DNA of 64,000 bases, from NCBI RefSeq assembly GCF_000963865.1, contig NZ_CP011071.1:1492501-1556500 (forward strand). The letters run 5' to 3'. The notes beneath the pieces are model-generated. The model ran no database searches, was not told where the DNA came from, and saw only the letters and a list, made by a program, of their open reading frames with translations. Position 1 is the first letter of the stretch; each line of letters starts with the position of its first letter. Of the stretch, positions 7,900-17,342 are shown piece after piece. Source of the stretch: Flagellimonas lutaonensis (lineage in GTDB: Bacteria > Bacteroidota > Bacteroidia > Flavobacteriales > Flavobacteriaceae). The position numbers were made by a program, and so were the translations under genes.

Positions 7900-8439
7900 A
7901 TGAGCGATTCAAGAGCAGCTCTACGATATGCAAAGGCGGTGTTAGACCTTGCCGTTGAAAAGAAAGCGGCCGACAAGGTTGAGCAAGATATGCGTGATAT
8001 TGTGGCGACCATTTCGGGCAGCGATGAATTACGGGCGATGTTGGCAAACCCTGTGGTCAACGGCGAAACGAAAAAAGAGGCGCTAAATGCTATTTTTGGG
8101 AAAAGTCATGAAATCACCAAGGGTCTTATAAATACCATAACGGAGAATAAAAGAATTTCCCTTTTGAACGAAATTGCCCTTAAGTTCACCATTTTAAATA
8201 AGGACATGAAAGGTGAGGGCGTGGCTTTCGTTACCACCGCGGTACCGTTGACCGCCGACATAGAGAAGAAAGTATTACGGCAATTGAACAAAATCACCGA
8301 CGATAAGGTCACCATTGAGAACAAGGTCGATGAAAGCATTATCGGGGGGTTCATATTGCGCATCGGCGATTTACAGTACGATGCCAGCGTGGCCAATAAA
8401 TTGAACAAGTTAAAAAGAGAATTTACAAATAGTCTATAA
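7900..8439 (+). CDS. atpH: F1Fo ATP synthase subunit delta
   Basis: Soluble stalk subunit (OSCP/delta) of 179 residues linking subunit b to the alpha/beta head. It has the usual helical N-terminal domain beginning RAALRYAKAVLDLAVEK and the conserved C-terminal block DESIIGGFILRIGDLQYDASVANKLNKLKR. It lies 13 bases after atpF, and the 52-base spacer before atpA carries small repeats. Confidence 0.96.
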   Translation: MSDSRAALRYAKAVLDLAVEKKAADKVEQDMRDIVATISGSDELRAMLANPVVNGETKKEALNAIFGKSHEITKGLINTITENKRISLLNEIALKFTILNKDMKGEGVAFVTTAVPLTADIEKKVLRQLNKITDDKVTIENKVDESIIGGFILRIGDLQYDASVANKLNKLKREFTNSL

Positions 8440-8444
8440 ATAAT

Positions 8445-8482
8445 TGAGACATGTAACGTCTCAAGTCTAACGTCTTAAGTCT
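8445..8482. repeat. Small direct/inverted repeats between atpH and atpA
   Basis: The spacer reads GAGAC-ATGTAAC-GTCTC (a 5-base inverted repeat) followed by a near-direct repeat AACGTCTCAAGTCT / AACGTCTTAAGTCT. It is non-coding, and I assign no function. Confidence 0.5.
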
Positions 8483-8491
8483 AGAAAAAAA

Positions 8492-10072
8492 ATGGCGGGA
8501 GTAAAAGCAGCTGAGGTCTCAGCAATATTGAAAAAACAGTTATCAGGTTTTGAAGCGACTGCTTCTTTGGATGAAGTGGGTACCGTACTACAGGTGGGTG
8601 ATGGTATCGCCCGGGTATACGGACTTTCAAATGCCCAATACGGCGAGTTGGTGGAATTTGAAGGCGGTATGCAGGGTATTGTTCTAAACCTTGAAGAAGA
8701 TAATGTTGGTGTCGTATTGTTGGGCCCATCAAAAGAAATAGTCGAGGGCGCTACGGTAAAACGTACCCAGACCATTGCTTCCATTAAGGTGGGAGAAGGC
8801 ATTGTGGGCCGGGTGGTCGACACCTTGGGTAATCCCATCGACGGCAAAGGGCCTATTTCTGGCAAGACCTACGAGATGCCTTTGGAGCGTAAAGCCCCCG
8901 GGGTAATCTACCGTCAGCCGGTAAACGAACCCTTGCAGACAGGGGTCAAGGCAGTAGACGCCATGATCCCGATCGGTCGTGGACAGCGTGAGTTGGTGAT
9001 CGGTGACCGTCAAACTGGTAAGACAACGGTATGTATCGATACCATTATCAACCAAAAAGAATTCTATGATGCCGGTGAGCCCGTTTACTGTATCTATGTT
9101 GCGGTAGGGCAAAAGGCTTCAACCGTTGCCGGCATTGCCAAAACATTGGAAGATAAGGGCGCCTTGGCCTATACCACCATTGTAGCGGCCAACGCATCTG
9201 ACCCTGCCCCAATGCAGGTATATGCCCCATTTGCCGGTGCTGCCATTGGAGAGTATTTCAGGGATACCGGTAGACCCGCTTTGATCATTTACGATGACCT
9301 ATCAAAGCAGGCAGTGGCCTACCGTGAGGTGTCGCTTCTTTTGAGAAGACCACCAGGGCGCGAAGCATATCCGGGTGACGTTTTCTATCTGCACTCAAGA
9401 TTGTTGGAGCGTGCCGCAAAAATCATCAACGATGACAGCGTGGCCAAGAACATGAACGATTTGCCCGAAGTGTTGAAACCGATGGTGAAGGGTGGCGGTT
9501 CGTTGACGGCACTGCCCATAATTGAAACCCAGGCAGGTGACGTATCGGCCTATATACCCACCAACGTGATTTCGATTACAGACGGACAGATTTTCTTGGA
9601 GCAAGACCTCTTCAACCAAGGGGTGCGACCCGCCATCAACGTGGGTATCTCGGTATCTCGTGTGGGGGGTTCTGCACAGATCAAATCAATGAAAAAAGTG
9701 GCCGGTACCCTAAAACTTGACCAAGCACAGTTCCGTGAGCTGGAAGCCTTTGCCAAGTTCGGCTCTGATCTCGATGCCGCTACCTTGAACGTAATCGAAA
9801 AAGGACGTCGAAATGTGGAGATCTTGAAACAGGCACAAGGAGACCCCTTTACCGTTGAAGAACAGGTTGCCATCATCTTTGCAGGTTCAAAGAACTTGTT
9901 GAGAGATGTTCCGGTTGAAAAGGTAAAAGAATTTGAAAGGGATTATCTCGAGTTCTTAAAGGCCAAGCATAGAGACGTGTTGGATACGTTGAAGGCAGGT
10001 AAGTTGACCGATGAGGTTACCGACACCCTGACCGCTGTGGCAAAAGATCTTTCAGGGAAGTATAGAAGTTAA
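8492..10072 (+). CDS. atpA: F1Fo ATP synthase subunit alpha
   Basis: 526-residue non-catalytic nucleotide-binding subunit of the F1 head. The P-loop [10 protein letters not shown] is near residue 170, the alpha-subunit signature [17 protein letters not shown] near 377-393, and the nucleotide-site segment [24 protein letters not shown] near 270-294. Length is normal for Bacteroidota. The beta and epsilon genes (atpD, atpC) are not in this operon; in this phylum they usually lie elsewhere. A two-hairpin palindromic element follows before atpG. Confidence 0.97.
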   Translation: MAGVKAAEVSAILKKQLSGFEATASLDEVGTVLQVGDGIARVYGLSNAQYGELVEFEGGMQGIVLNLEEDNVGVVLLGPSKEIVEGATVKRTQTIASIKVGEGIVGRVVDTLGNPIDGKGPISGKTYEMPLERKAPGVIYRQPVNEPLQTGVKAVDAMIPIGRGQRELVIGDRQTGKTTVCIDTIINQKEFYDAGEPVYCIYVAVGQKASTVAGIAKTLEDKGALAYTTIVAANASDPAPMQVYAPFAGAAIGEYFRDTGRPALIIYDDLSKQAVAYREVSLLLRRPPGREAYPGDVFYLHSRLLERAAKIINDDSVAKNMNDLPEVLKPMVKGGGSLTALPIIETQAGDVSAYIPTNVISITDGQIFLEQDLFNQGVRPAINVGISVSRVGGSAQIKSMKKVAGTLKLDQAQFRELEAFAKFGSDLDAATLNVIEKGRRNVEILKQAQGDPFTVEEQVAIIFAGSKNLLRDVPVEKVKEFERDYLEFLKAKHRDVLDTLKAGKLTDEVTDTLTAVAKDLSGKYRS

Positions 10073-10081
10073 TTCAGTATT

Positions 10082-10142
10082 GTCATTCCTGCGAAGGCAG
10101 GAATCCATAAGAAAACCGATTCCGCATCAAGTGCGGAATGAC
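10082..10142. repeat. Complete two-hairpin palindromic element (REP/BIME-like) before atpG
   Basis: A 61-base element bounded by inverted ends GTCATTCC (10082-10089) and GGAATGAC (10135-10142). Inside are two hairpins: TTCCTGC-GAAG-GCAGGAA (10086-10103) and TTCCGCA-TCAAG-TGCGGAA (10120-10138). Related palindromes occur at 17308-17325, 17675-17688 and 37815-37833. Its right end happens to supply an in-frame ATG (10138) for atpG. Confidence 0.75.
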
Positions 10143-10152
10143 AAATAAAAGA

Positions 10153-11013
10153 ATGGCAAACTTAAAGGAAATACGAAATAGGATTACATCGGTAAAATCG
10201 ACGATGCAGATTACCAGTGCCATGAAAATGGTTTCGGCTGCAAAGTTGAAGAAAGCGCAAGATGCCATTACCGCGATGCGACCCTATGCCGATAAGTTGA
10301 CTGAGCTGTTGCAGAACCTGAGCGGAAGCCTTGATAGCGATATCGGGGGCAAGTATGCAGACAATCGTCCGGTCAACAAAGTGTTGGTGGTGGCCATAAC
10401 CTCGAACAGGGGGCTTTGTGGCGCCTTTAACTCGAATATTATCAAGCAAAGTGTTTCGCTTTACCATGGTAAATATGGAGGAAAGCAGGTCGATTTTATG
10501 ACCATCGGCAAAAAGGGGAACGATATTTTGGGCAAGAAGTTCACCATCGTTTCGAACCACAGTGAAATCTATGATGATTTGACGTTTGAAAATGTGGCCG
10601 AAATTGCCGAAAACCTGATGCAGCGGTTTACTGAAGGCGAGTACGACAGAATTGAATTGGTGTACAACAAATTCAAGAATGCGGCCACCCAAATCGTGAT
10701 GACCGAACAGATCTTGCCCATTGTACCTGTAGAGGGCGATACTTCAGGCTCGGCCGATTATATTTTTGAACCCTCAAAGGCAGAGATTGTCGAGCAGTTG
10801 ATACCGAAGTCATTAAAAACACAGCTCTACAAGGCTATCCGTGACTCATTTGCCAGCGAGCACGGCGCACGTATGACCGCCATGCACAAGGCCACCGACA
10901 ATGCTGCCGAGCTGAGAGATCAGTTGACCTTAACATACAACAAGGCAAGGCAAGCGTCCATTACCAACGAGATTTTAGAGATCGTGGGTGGTGCCGAGGC
11001 GTTGAACAACTAG
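10153..11013 (+). CDS. atpG: F1Fo ATP synthase subunit gamma
   Basis: Central rotor shaft of the ATP synthase, 286 residues. The N-terminus MANLKEIRNRITSVKSTMQI and the motif AMKMVSAAKLKKAQ are diagnostic, and the C-terminal helix NKARQASITNEILEIVGGAEAL is intact. I use the ATG at 10153; an in-frame ATG at 10138 lies in the end of the palindromic repeat and adds five non-conserved residues. It is the last gene of the operon, closed by the terminator at 11038-11066. Confidence 0.95.
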   Translation: MANLKEIRNRITSVKSTMQITSAMKMVSAAKLKKAQDAITAMRPYADKLTELLQNLSGSLDSDIGGKYADNRPVNKVLVVAITSNRGLCGAFNSNIIKQSVSLYHGKYGGKQVDFMTIGKKGNDILGKKFTIVSNHSEIYDDLTFENVAEIAENLMQRFTEGEYDRIELVYNKFKNAATQIVMTEQILPIVPVEGDTSGSADYIFEPSKAEIVEQLIPKSLKTQLYKAIRDSFASEHGARMTAMHKATDNAAELRDQLTLTYNKARQASITNEILEIVGGAEALNN

Positions 11014-11037
11014 ATTTATCATAAAAAAAGCATATGC

Positions 11038-11066
11038 AAGCCCTTGAATTTCAAGGGCTTTTTTTT
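11038..11066 (+). terminator. Intrinsic terminator of the ATP synthase operon
   Basis: AAGCCCTTGA (11038-11047) pairs perfectly with TCAAGGGCTT (11051-11060) around a 3-base loop and is followed by a run of T to 11066. It lies 25 bases after the atpG stop. Confidence 0.85.
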
Positions 11067-11159
11067 GTTCAGAACTTTTTCTTCCAAAAAATTGCTTCAC
11101 CGATGTAACATTTTCGATGTCTTGAATCAAAAGGGCAAAATGATTTAAAACGTAAACAA

Positions 11160-12002
11160 ATGAAAAGAGTAAATCACCTTTTGGCATCAACTATTATTTT
11201 TCTTTTGACCATGAACGGCAATGCCCAAAACAATGCATTCAGTGTTCGTGTTGTGGGCGAGGGCGAACCATTGTTATTTTTCCCCGGATTCATCTGTAGC
11301 GACGAAGTTTGGGAAGAGCAAGTCGCTGAACTTTCCAAAGAATACGAATGTCATTTGTTCACCTTTGCCGGATTTGGAGGAGTGGCCCCCATTGAATTTC
11401 CCTGGTATCCCAAAGTTGAAGATGCAGTTTTGGATTATATCAAAGAAAATAACTTGGAGAACGCTACGGCAATCGGCCACAGCCTTGGAGGCACTTTGGC
11501 CCTATCATTGGCATCAAGACAGCCTCTCTTTAAAAAATTGGTCATCGTCGATGCCCTAACGGCCACCGGAGCCCTGATGTTTCCCAATTATAACCCTGAT
11601 AACATGGTCTATGATAGTCCGTACAACAATCAACTCTTGGAGATGGGACAAGATGATTTTTCGAAAATGGCCACCGGAATGGCTTCGGGCATGACCACCA
11701 ACAAAGAGAAACAAGGCCAAATTATCGAATGGATGGAAAAGGCCGACCGAAAAACGTATGTCTATGGGTATACCGATTATTTGAAGGTGGATTTGAGGGA
11801 GCAAGTCGGTAAAATTAAAATACCGGTAATCATTTTAGCGGCAACCCAACCCTTCGGTGAAGCCATGGCAAGACAGACCTATCAAGAACAATACAAAAAC
11901 CTTTCGAATTATGAGCTTAAGTTTGCTGAAGGAGCTGCCCATTTTATCATGTACGATCGACCCGAATGGTTTTTGAACGAACTTAAATCCAGCCTACAAT
12001 AA
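11160..12002 (+). CDS. Secreted alpha/beta hydrolase
   Basis: 280-residue alpha/beta-hydrolase-fold enzyme with an N-terminal signal peptide (MKRVNHLLASTIIFLLTMNG, cleavage near NAQ). The nucleophile elbow GHSLGG is near residue 107, the oxyanion region FPGFICSDEVW near residue 40, and the catalytic histidine is probably in GAAHFIMYDRP near residue 260. The substrate cannot be deduced; esterase or lipase-like activity is the family expectation. An ECF sigma factor starts 2 bases after its stop, so the three genes 11160-13049 form a probable operon. Confidence 0.85.
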   Translation: MKRVNHLLASTIIFLLTMNGNAQNNAFSVRVVGEGEPLLFFPGFICSDEVWEEQVAELSKEYECHLFTFAGFGGVAPIEFPWYPKVEDAVLDYIKENNLENATAIGHSLGGTLALSLASRQPLFKKLVIVDALTATGALMFPNYNPDNMVYDSPYNNQLLEMGQDDFSKMATGMASGMTTNKEKQGQIIEWMEKADRKTYVYGYTDYLKVDLREQVGKIKIPVIILAATQPFGEAMARQTYQEQYKNLSNYELKFAEGAAHFIMYDRPEWFLNELKSSLQ

Positions 12003-12004
12003 CA

Positions 12005-12499
12005 ATGACCGCGTTGGAACGTGACTTTAAGACTATCTATGAGGACAATTATGCCAAGGTAATGCGATTGTGTATGGGATACGCTTCCGGCGACGCCGAT
12101 ATGGCCAACGATCTTGTTCAAGAAGTATTTATAAAGGTTTGGGGCAATTTATCATCCTTCAGAAAGGAGAGCAATATCACCACCTGGATATACAGAATAG
12201 CGGTCAATACCTGCTTAATGAACTTAAGAAAGAAGAAAGCCAAATCCCTTTCAGGGTCATTTTCGTCCGAGGAAGTTGTAGGGCAAGATGAAACGACCCA
12301 AGTAAAAGAAAGACAGTATCAAGAAATGTACCGATGTATCAACACCCTGAGCGCTACGAACAAAGCCATTATTTTGATGGAACTCGAAGGATTGGCGCAA
12401 AAGGAAATTGCTGGGGTCACGGGACTAAAACATGAAGCGGTCCGAACACGGATACATCGAATAAAATTGCAACTATCAAAATGTGTGAATCATGAATGA
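12005..12499 (+). CDS. ECF-type RNA polymerase sigma factor
   Basis: 164-residue extracytoplasmic-function sigma factor. Region 2 is seen in MANDLVQEVFIKVWGNLSSF and TTWIYRIAVNTCLMNLRKKK. Region 4 is a helix-turn-helix in MELEGLAQKEIAGVTGLKHEAVRTRIHRIKLQL. It overlaps the downstream membrane-protein gene by 8 bases, an arrangement typical of a sigma/anti-sigma pair. The upstream hydrolase may belong to its regulon or simply share its message. Confidence 0.9.
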   Translation: MTALERDFKTIYEDNYAKVMRLCMGYASGDADMANDLVQEVFIKVWGNLSSFRKESNITTWIYRIAVNTCLMNLRKKKAKSLSGSFSSEEVVGQDETTQVKERQYQEMYRCINTLSATNKAIILMELEGLAQKEIAGVTGLKHEAVRTRIHRIKLQLSKCVNHE

Positions 12500-13049
12500 T
12501 TTTGAACAACTAAAAAATAATTGGAAGGAACAACCCATCCAAAAACCTTTGGAAGCCAATTTCGACCGGTTAAAAAACGGTATTGTAAAAGTGGCCAAAA
12601 AGCAAAGGATGACCAATATAATTTTATTGGGTGCCGTAGCGATTTTACTACTCTTCTTTTTCTATATCGGAGCCATGCAATATAATGATGTTGCTTTGGC
12701 TTTGGGCACCATGATAGGTGCTTTGGTAGTGCGGGTGTTGGTGGAGTTTTTCAGCCAGGCCTACCTAAAGAATCTTTCGACAACGGCAAGCATGCAAAAT
12801 TTTAAAAGGAAGCTCGCAGGCTATTACAAAAACAGAATATGGGTTCATGCGGTTCTTACCCCGATTCTTTTGGCCATTTACAGTTATGCTTTTTGGACGC
12901 TGCTACCTGATTTCAAAATGTCTTTATCAAAGGGTTTTTACAATTATATAGTGTGGTCTTCGATAGTGCTGCTGATTTTCTTTTCCTTTTTTATATACTC
13001 TCATATCCGTAAAGAGGTGAAGGTGCTAAAGGAATTAAAGGACGAATAG
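12492..13049 (+). CDS. Membrane protein partnered with an ECF sigma factor (possible anti-sigma)
   Basis: 185 residues: a soluble N-terminus of about 40 residues (MNDFEQLKNNWKEQPIQKP), then four likely membrane helices (about 42-60, 66-84, 115-135, 147-167) and a charged tail. Its gene overlaps the sigma gene by 8 bases. No zinc-finger anti-sigma motif (HxxxCxxC) is present, so an anti-sigma role rests only on the gene pair and on the short cytosolic N-terminal segment. I recognise no named family. Confidence 0.6.
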   Translation: MNDFEQLKNNWKEQPIQKPLEANFDRLKNGIVKVAKKQRMTNIILLGAVAILLLFFFYIGAMQYNDVALALGTMIGALVVRVLVEFFSQAYLKNLSTTASMQNFKRKLAGYYKNRIWVHAVLTPILLAIYSYAFWTLLPDFKMSLSKGFYNYIVWSSIVLLIFFSFFIYSHIRKEVKVLKELKDE

Positions 13050-13051
13050 AA

Positions 13052-13075
13052 AAGACCCCGATCAGGGGCTTTTTT
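13052..13075. terminator. Terminator between convergent genes
   Basis: CCCC and GGGG around a 5-base loop (GATCA), flanked by an A-rich left side and a T run on the right, lie between the convergent sigma-partner and sulfatase genes. The sulfatase stop codon (complement of 13062-13064) falls in the loop. The short stem makes this a modest call; it could act on both strands. Confidence 0.5.
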
Positions 13076-14717
13076 TCTTTAAAGGGGAATCCATATTGTT
13101 TTTCAAGTGTATGTCGATATACTTTTGATTGAGTTCGTCAGTATCCCCGTATTGTTCTCTCAGGGCTTCCAGTTTTAATTTCAGTTCGGCCACTATTTCG
13201 GCATACGCGGAATCATTATAGACGTTGTTCAATTCTTGCGGATCTTTTTTGCGGTCGTAGAGTTCCCATTCATCTACATCGTAATAAAAATGGGCCAATT
13301 TATAATCTTTGGTAACAATGCCATAATGCCGCTTTACCATATGCACTGCGGGGTATTCATAATAATGGTAATACACGGCATCACGGGTCCAATCGCCTTG
13401 GTTTGACGTCAAAAGGGGCATCAGGCTTTCACCCTGCATGTCATCGGGAGCATTTATTTGTGCAGCCTCCAACAGGGTTTGGGCAAAATCAAGGTTCTGT
13501 ACCATTTCTGCATTGGTGATGCCAGGTTTGATAACGTTTGGCCAACGTATCAAAAGAGGGGTTTTGAACGATTCGTCATAAATGAAGCGTTTGTCGAACC
13601 AACCGTGTTCCCCCAAATAAAAACCTTGGTCTGAGGTATAGACAACAAGAGTGTTCTCGGTGAGCTGGTTGTCATCCAAATAGTCCAACACACGCCCCAC
13701 ATTATCATCCACAGAAGAAATACAGGCTAGGTAATCTTGCATATAGCGCTGGTATTTCCAACGCATTTTTTGCTCGTTGTCCATTTGGGGCCAATTGGTT
13801 TCAAAATCGGCATTGATGATATCCAATATGGAATCGTACTGGGTTTTTTGTACGTCATTTACCCTACCATAGGGGCCGTAAAAACTGTTTTCGTGCTCGG
13901 GCACCACTGGTTTTACCGTGCCCATTCTTTGTAGGGTTTCGGGCCTTATTTTACTATCGTGGCTATACATCATGTGGTACAACAAGTTCATTTCTGCGGT
14001 CTTGGCGGCCGTACCCCGATTTTTGTAATCATCGAACAGCGTGATCGGCTCTGGAAATGATTTTTTGACAAATTCTTTGAACTTATCGGGCCTGGGCCAC
14101 CATGGTCGATGGGGCGCCTTGTGTAGGTACATCAACATGAAAGGCTTTGCCGTGTCACGTTTATGCTCCAACCAGTCCAACGTCAAATCAGTAATGACAT
14201 CGGTCACATAGCCTTCGATTCGTACTGTGTCTCCTGTTTTGTTGATGAAATCAGGATTGATGTAATGTCCCTGCCCAGGCAGGATCATAAACTCGTCAAC
14301 ACCTTTCGGACTATTGCCAAAATGTAGTTTTCCGAACATGGCGGTTTGGTACCCCGCTTTCTGGAACAATTGTGGAAAGGTCACCTGTGTCGTGTCAAAG
14401 GGCCGTCTATTGTCCACCTTGCCGTTTATGTGGGTGTGCTTTCCCGTAAGAATGGTGGCCCGAGAGGGCGCGCAGATTGAATTGGTGACACAGGCATTGG
14501 TGAAGGTTATGCCCTCTTTGGCGATCCGATCAATATTAGGGGTCTTGATCAAATGATCTTGATACGCACTGATGGCCTGATAGGCATGATCATCAGACAT
14601 GATAAAGATGATGTTGGGCCTTTCAAGGGTAGTCAGGTCACGGGAATTTTCTTTTTTGCAGGAAACACCAAAAACAACTAAAAACATAAAAAGGGCAAAA
14701 TGGGCCAGAATTTTCAT
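13062..14717 (-). CDS. Sulfatase, lipoprotein
   Basis: 551-residue type I sulfatase exported as a lipoprotein (lipobox FGVSC, Cys20). The metal-site aspartates are in IMSDDHA (residues 41-43). The formylglycine site is CAPSR, Cys82 to Arg86, in the required C-x-P-S-R form, so it needs a separate formylglycine-generating enzyme. Further conserved blocks are GKHTH, MFGKLHFGNSPKG and YTSDQGFYLGEHGWFDKR. Marine Flavobacteriaceae use such enzymes on sulfated algal polysaccharides, but there is no SusC/SusD pair or glycoside hydrolase beside it, so the substrate is open. It is transcribed alone. Confidence 0.92.
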   Translation of the reverse strand: MKILAHFALFMFLVVFGVSCKKENSRDLTTLERPNIIFIMSDDHAYQAISAYQDHLIKTPNIDRIAKEGITFTNACVTNSICAPSRATILTGKHTHINGKVDNRRPFDTTQVTFPQLFQKAGYQTAMFGKLHFGNSPKGVDEFMILPGQGHYINPDFINKTGDTVRIEGYVTDVITDLTLDWLEHKRDTAKPFMLMYLHKAPHRPWWPRPDKFKEFVKKSFPEPITLFDDYKNRGTAAKTAEMNLLYHMMYSHDSKIRPETLQRMGTVKPVVPEHENSFYGPYGRVNDVQKTQYDSILDIINADFETNWPQMDNEQKMRWKYQRYMQDYLACISSVDDNVGRVLDYLDDNQLTENTLVVYTSDQGFYLGEHGWFDKRFIYDESFKTPLLIRWPNVIKPGITNAEMVQNLDFAQTLLEAAQINAPDDMQGESLMPLLTSNQGDWTRDAVYYHYYEYPAVHMVKRHYGIVTKDYKLAHFYYDVDEWELYDRKKDPQELNNVYNDSAYAEIVAELKLKLEALREQYGDTDELNQKYIDIHLKNNMDSPLKKKSP

Positions 14718-14781
14718 GGTTTGGGCTCTTTGTTGAATTCAAGATAGGAATAATTGGTGTCGATGTCCATAATAAGAGGTG

Positions 14782-14817
14782 TTTTTGATTTGGCACTGAA
14801 TTTGTTTTATATCTTTA
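14782..14817 (+). promoter_or_regulatory. Promoter upstream of the 14839 lipoprotein gene
   Basis: TATCTTTA at 14810-14817 resembles the Bacteroidota -7 element, with TTTG at 14789-14792 (17-base spacing) as a candidate -33. The start codon follows 22 bases later. Confidence 0.5.
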
Positions 14818-14838
14818 GACCCATCAAAACCTACGTCA

Positions 14839-15324
14839 ATGAAACTCATTAGCTATATGATGTTTGCACTGTTATTTTCCCTATCGGGATGTTCTTCCCA
14901 GAAAAAATTGGTCAAGAATCCTCCTTTTGAAATGGGCGATGCCACCTGCCAACGATGGGTCGGAGGCCGTGCCGAAAGTGGATCTGGCCTTTTATTGAAC
15001 ATTCCTGTTGACAATGCCGTTGCAACAAACACCCCGTTGCAACAAGCCTTTTTTAGGGGAAGGGTGGCCGATATAAAAGTTGAAGAAAAAGATGGAGAGT
15101 GGATGGCAATCGCCAACTTTATCAACCAAAGGGAGGAAAAACCCGACATGGTCATGCATGCCGACCCCAAGAAAGAAGTAGGCAACAGGCCTCCAAAGCT
15201 GGAAGAAAAATTTCCCTTTGAATTGGGGCCGGATGAATGTGTTGTTTCTTACATGGAAGATGGAAAGACAAAATATTTCAAAATAACAGGGATCAAAGAG
15301 AAAAAGCCACTTACGTACCAATAA
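14839..15324 (+). CDS. Hypothetical lipoprotein
   Basis: 161 residues with a lipoprotein signal (MKLISYMMFALLFSLSGC, lipobox LSGC). The mature part is soluble and polar with conserved-looking blocks CQRWVGGRAESGSG, NTPLQQAFFRGRVADI and FELGPDECVVSYMEDGKTKYF. I recognise no named domain. The gene stands alone between a divergent sulfatase and a downstream flippase, with its own promoter-like element and a following terminator. Confidence 0.7.
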   Translation: MKLISYMMFALLFSLSGCSSQKKLVKNPPFEMGDATCQRWVGGRAESGSGLLLNIPVDNAVATNTPLQQAFFRGRVADIKVEEKDGEWMAIANFINQREEKPDMVMHADPKKEVGNRPPKLEEKFPFELGPDECVVSYMEDGKTKYFKITGIKEKKPLTYQ

Positions 15325-15380
15325 CCGATGGCTGGGTTTTTGAACAACCGCTGTTATTGGCTACATTTATGGCAACATAA

Positions 15381-15412
15381 TGCCCCGGGGTAGTGCTTCG
15401 GGGCTTCCTTTA
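15381..15412 (+). terminator. Intrinsic terminator after the 14839 lipoprotein gene
   Basis: GCCCCG (15382-15387) pairs with CGGGGC (15399-15404) and is followed by TTCCTTT. It lies about 60 bases after the stop codon and before the flippase start. Confidence 0.55.
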
Positions 15413-15428
15413 AAAAGCAACAACCCCT

Positions 15429-16883
15429 TTGAACCCACTTAAAAAGCTGTTCAAGCAAACCTTTGTATATGGTTTGGCCACCGTCTTGCCGCGGGTGCTG
15501 TCCGTTTTGCTTTTGCCGCTATACACCACTGTTTTCGAAAATGCTGCCGGGTACGGTGAGTACATCAATATTTATTCTTGGATTGCCATTTTCAACGTCT
15601 TCTTGGCCTATGGGATGGAGACTGCCTTTTTTCGGTTCTACCACAAACATAATCAGAAGAAAGATGTGGTTTCCACTTCACTGATTTCGTTGGCCTGCTC
15701 TTCGTTGGCCTTTTTACTGTTGGCGCTACTTTTTCAAACAAGTTTGTCAGAACTCACCAATATCAAGGTTGAATACATTCAGTTTACGGCCTTTATTTTG
15801 GTGCTCGACGCACTGGCGATTATTCCATTTGCACTGCTTAGGGCAAATGAAAAGCCCCTGAAATATGCTGTGTTCAAAGTGGTCAACGTTGCAATCAATT
15901 TGGGGTTCAATGTGTTTTTCCTTTTGATTCTACCGCGCTTGGCCTTGCAAGAGGGCAGTTTTTGGTCAGGCCTTTATCGCCCAGATTTTGAAATCGCCTA
16001 TATTTTTATTTCCAATGTCATCGCCAGTGGCAGTACATTGTTGATGTTGGCCCCTACCTATTTCAAGGTGCGGTATCGGTTCGACACCCATTTGTGGCGC
16101 GAGATGCTGAAATATGCAGCCCCGGTAATGGTAGCGGGCATTGCCTTCACCATTAATGAAGTGGTCGATAAAATCTTGCTGACCGAAATGGTCTCAGATA
16201 CGGAAGCCGGCAAATATGGGGCGTGCTATAAACTTGCCTTGTTCATGACGCTGTATGGAACGGCGTTTCGATTGGGGGTGGAGCCTTTTTTCTTTAGCCA
16301 TGCCAATTCAAACAATCCGCAAAAAACCTATGCCCAGATTACCAACTACTTTGTTATTTTGGGAAGTTTCATCTTACTGGCGGTCATTGTATTTATTGAA
16401 CCCCTGGGTAAGATATTGATTCGCAATAACACCTATTGGGAAGCCCTTGAGATTGTTCCCATTGTTCTCTTGGCCAGTTTTTGTTTGGGTATTTACCACA
16501 ATCTGTCGGTCTGGTACAAGGTTACCGACCGCACCAAGTTCGGGGCCTATATTTCATCGATCGGGGCCATTTTAACATTGGTCATCAATATTGGGCTGAT
16601 TCCTAAAATTGGGTATATGGCCTCGGCCTTGGCCACCTTGGCGGCCTATGGCTCCATGATGTGCCTTTCGTTCTATTTTGGCAGAAAATACTATCCCATC
16701 CCCTATAATTTCAGGAAAATACTGTTCTATGGGGGCATTTCTGTTCTTTTTTCGGTATTGTCATTTTATGTTTTTAATCGAAATTTAATAGTAGGTGGCC
16801 TATTGCTTTTAGTATTTTTGGGGTTGCTCTTCAAAATGGAGGGCGAAAGGTTAAAAATCATATTGTTCAAGCGTGAAAATTAA
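15429..16883 (+). CDS. Polysaccharide/lipid-linked oligosaccharide flippase (MATE/Wzx-like)
   Basis: 484-residue integral membrane protein with about twelve to fourteen helices, of the polysaccharide biosynthesis (Wzx/MurJ-like) superfamily. The opening [20 protein letters not shown] and [18 protein letters not shown] is the typical first-helix block of Bacteroidota members. The start is a TTG at 15429. It probably flips an envelope glycan precursor across the inner membrane, and the sugar nucleotidyltransferase gene downstream fits that. It overlaps dut by 11 bases, so the two are co-translated or coupled. Confidence 0.85.
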   Translation: MNPLKKLFKQTFVYGLATVLPRVLSVLLLPLYTTVFENAAGYGEYINIYSWIAIFNVFLAYGMETAFFRFYHKHNQKKDVVSTSLISLACSSLAFLLLALLFQTSLSELTNIKVEYIQFTAFILVLDALAIIPFALLRANEKPLKYAVFKVVNVAINLGFNVFFLLILPRLALQEGSFWSGLYRPDFEIAYIFISNVIASGSTLLMLAPTYFKVRYRFDTHLWREMLKYAAPVMVAGIAFTINEVVDKILLTEMVSDTEAGKYGACYKLALFMTLYGTAFRLGVEPFFFSHANSNNPQKTYAQITNYFVILGSFILLAVIVFIEPLGKILIRNNTYWEALEIVPIVLLASFCLGIYHNLSVWYKVTDRTKFGAYISSIGAILTLVINIGLIPKIGYMASALATLAAYGSMMCLSFYFGRKYYPIPYNFRKILFYGGISVLFSVLSFYVFNRNLIVGGLLLLVFLGLLFKMEGERLKIILFKREN

Positions 16884-17307
16884 GGTCATAAACACTTCTG
16901 GTCATCCGCTGCCCCACTATGAAACAGGGGCTTCGGCGGGCATGGACCTCCGTGCCAATATAACGGAGCCCATTACATTGAAACCTTTAGAGCGAACCAT
17001 TGTTAAAACGGGACTTTACATTGAATTGCCAGTGGGCTACGAGGCGCAGGTACGGCCACGAAGCGGACTGGCGGCAAAAAAGGGCATAACCGTATTGAAT
17101 GCCCCCGGAACCATAGATGCCGACTATCGCGGCGAGGTCGGGGTCATTCTGGTAAACCTTTCCAACGAGGTATTTACCATTGAAAATGGAGAGCGGGTAG
17201 CGCAATTGGTCATTGCCAAGCATGAAAGGGCCGAATGGTTCGAGGTAGAAGAATTGAGCACCACCGAAAGGGGCACTGGGGGTTTTGGCAGTACGGGTAC
17301 AAAATAG
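16873..17307 (+). CDS. dut: dUTP diphosphatase
   Basis: 144-residue homotrimeric dUTPase that removes dUTP and supplies dUMP. All five family motifs can be followed: [18 protein letters not shown], the uridine-binding [29 protein letters not shown], and the C-terminal arm [10 protein letters not shown]. It starts with GTG at 16873 inside the end of the flippase gene. A palindrome begins at 17308, directly after its TAG. Confidence 0.97.
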   Translation: MKIKVINTSGHPLPHYETGASAGMDLRANITEPITLKPLERTIVKTGLYIELPVGYEAQVRPRSGLAAKKGITVLNAPGTIDADYRGEVGVILVNLSNEVFTIENGERVAQLVIAKHERAEWFEVEELSTTERGTGGFGSTGTK

Positions 17308-17325
17308 TTCCTGCGCACGCAGGAA
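17308..17325. repeat. Palindrome left of the GIY-YIG gene
   Basis: TTCCTGCG-CA-CGCAGGAA is a perfect 18-base palindrome immediately after the dut stop, followed by TCCC. It belongs to the same family as the first hairpin of the 10082-10142 element and faces an inverted copy at 17675-17688 on the other side of the GIY-YIG gene. Confidence 0.8.
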
Positions 17326-17342
17326 TCCCTTGGCGGCAAGAA

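Noticed and set aside
17235-17342. 36-codon extension of the GIY-YIG gene
   Set aside because: It reads through the end of dut and the palindrome (giving PAHAGIP-type sequence); the domain starts at YVYIM.
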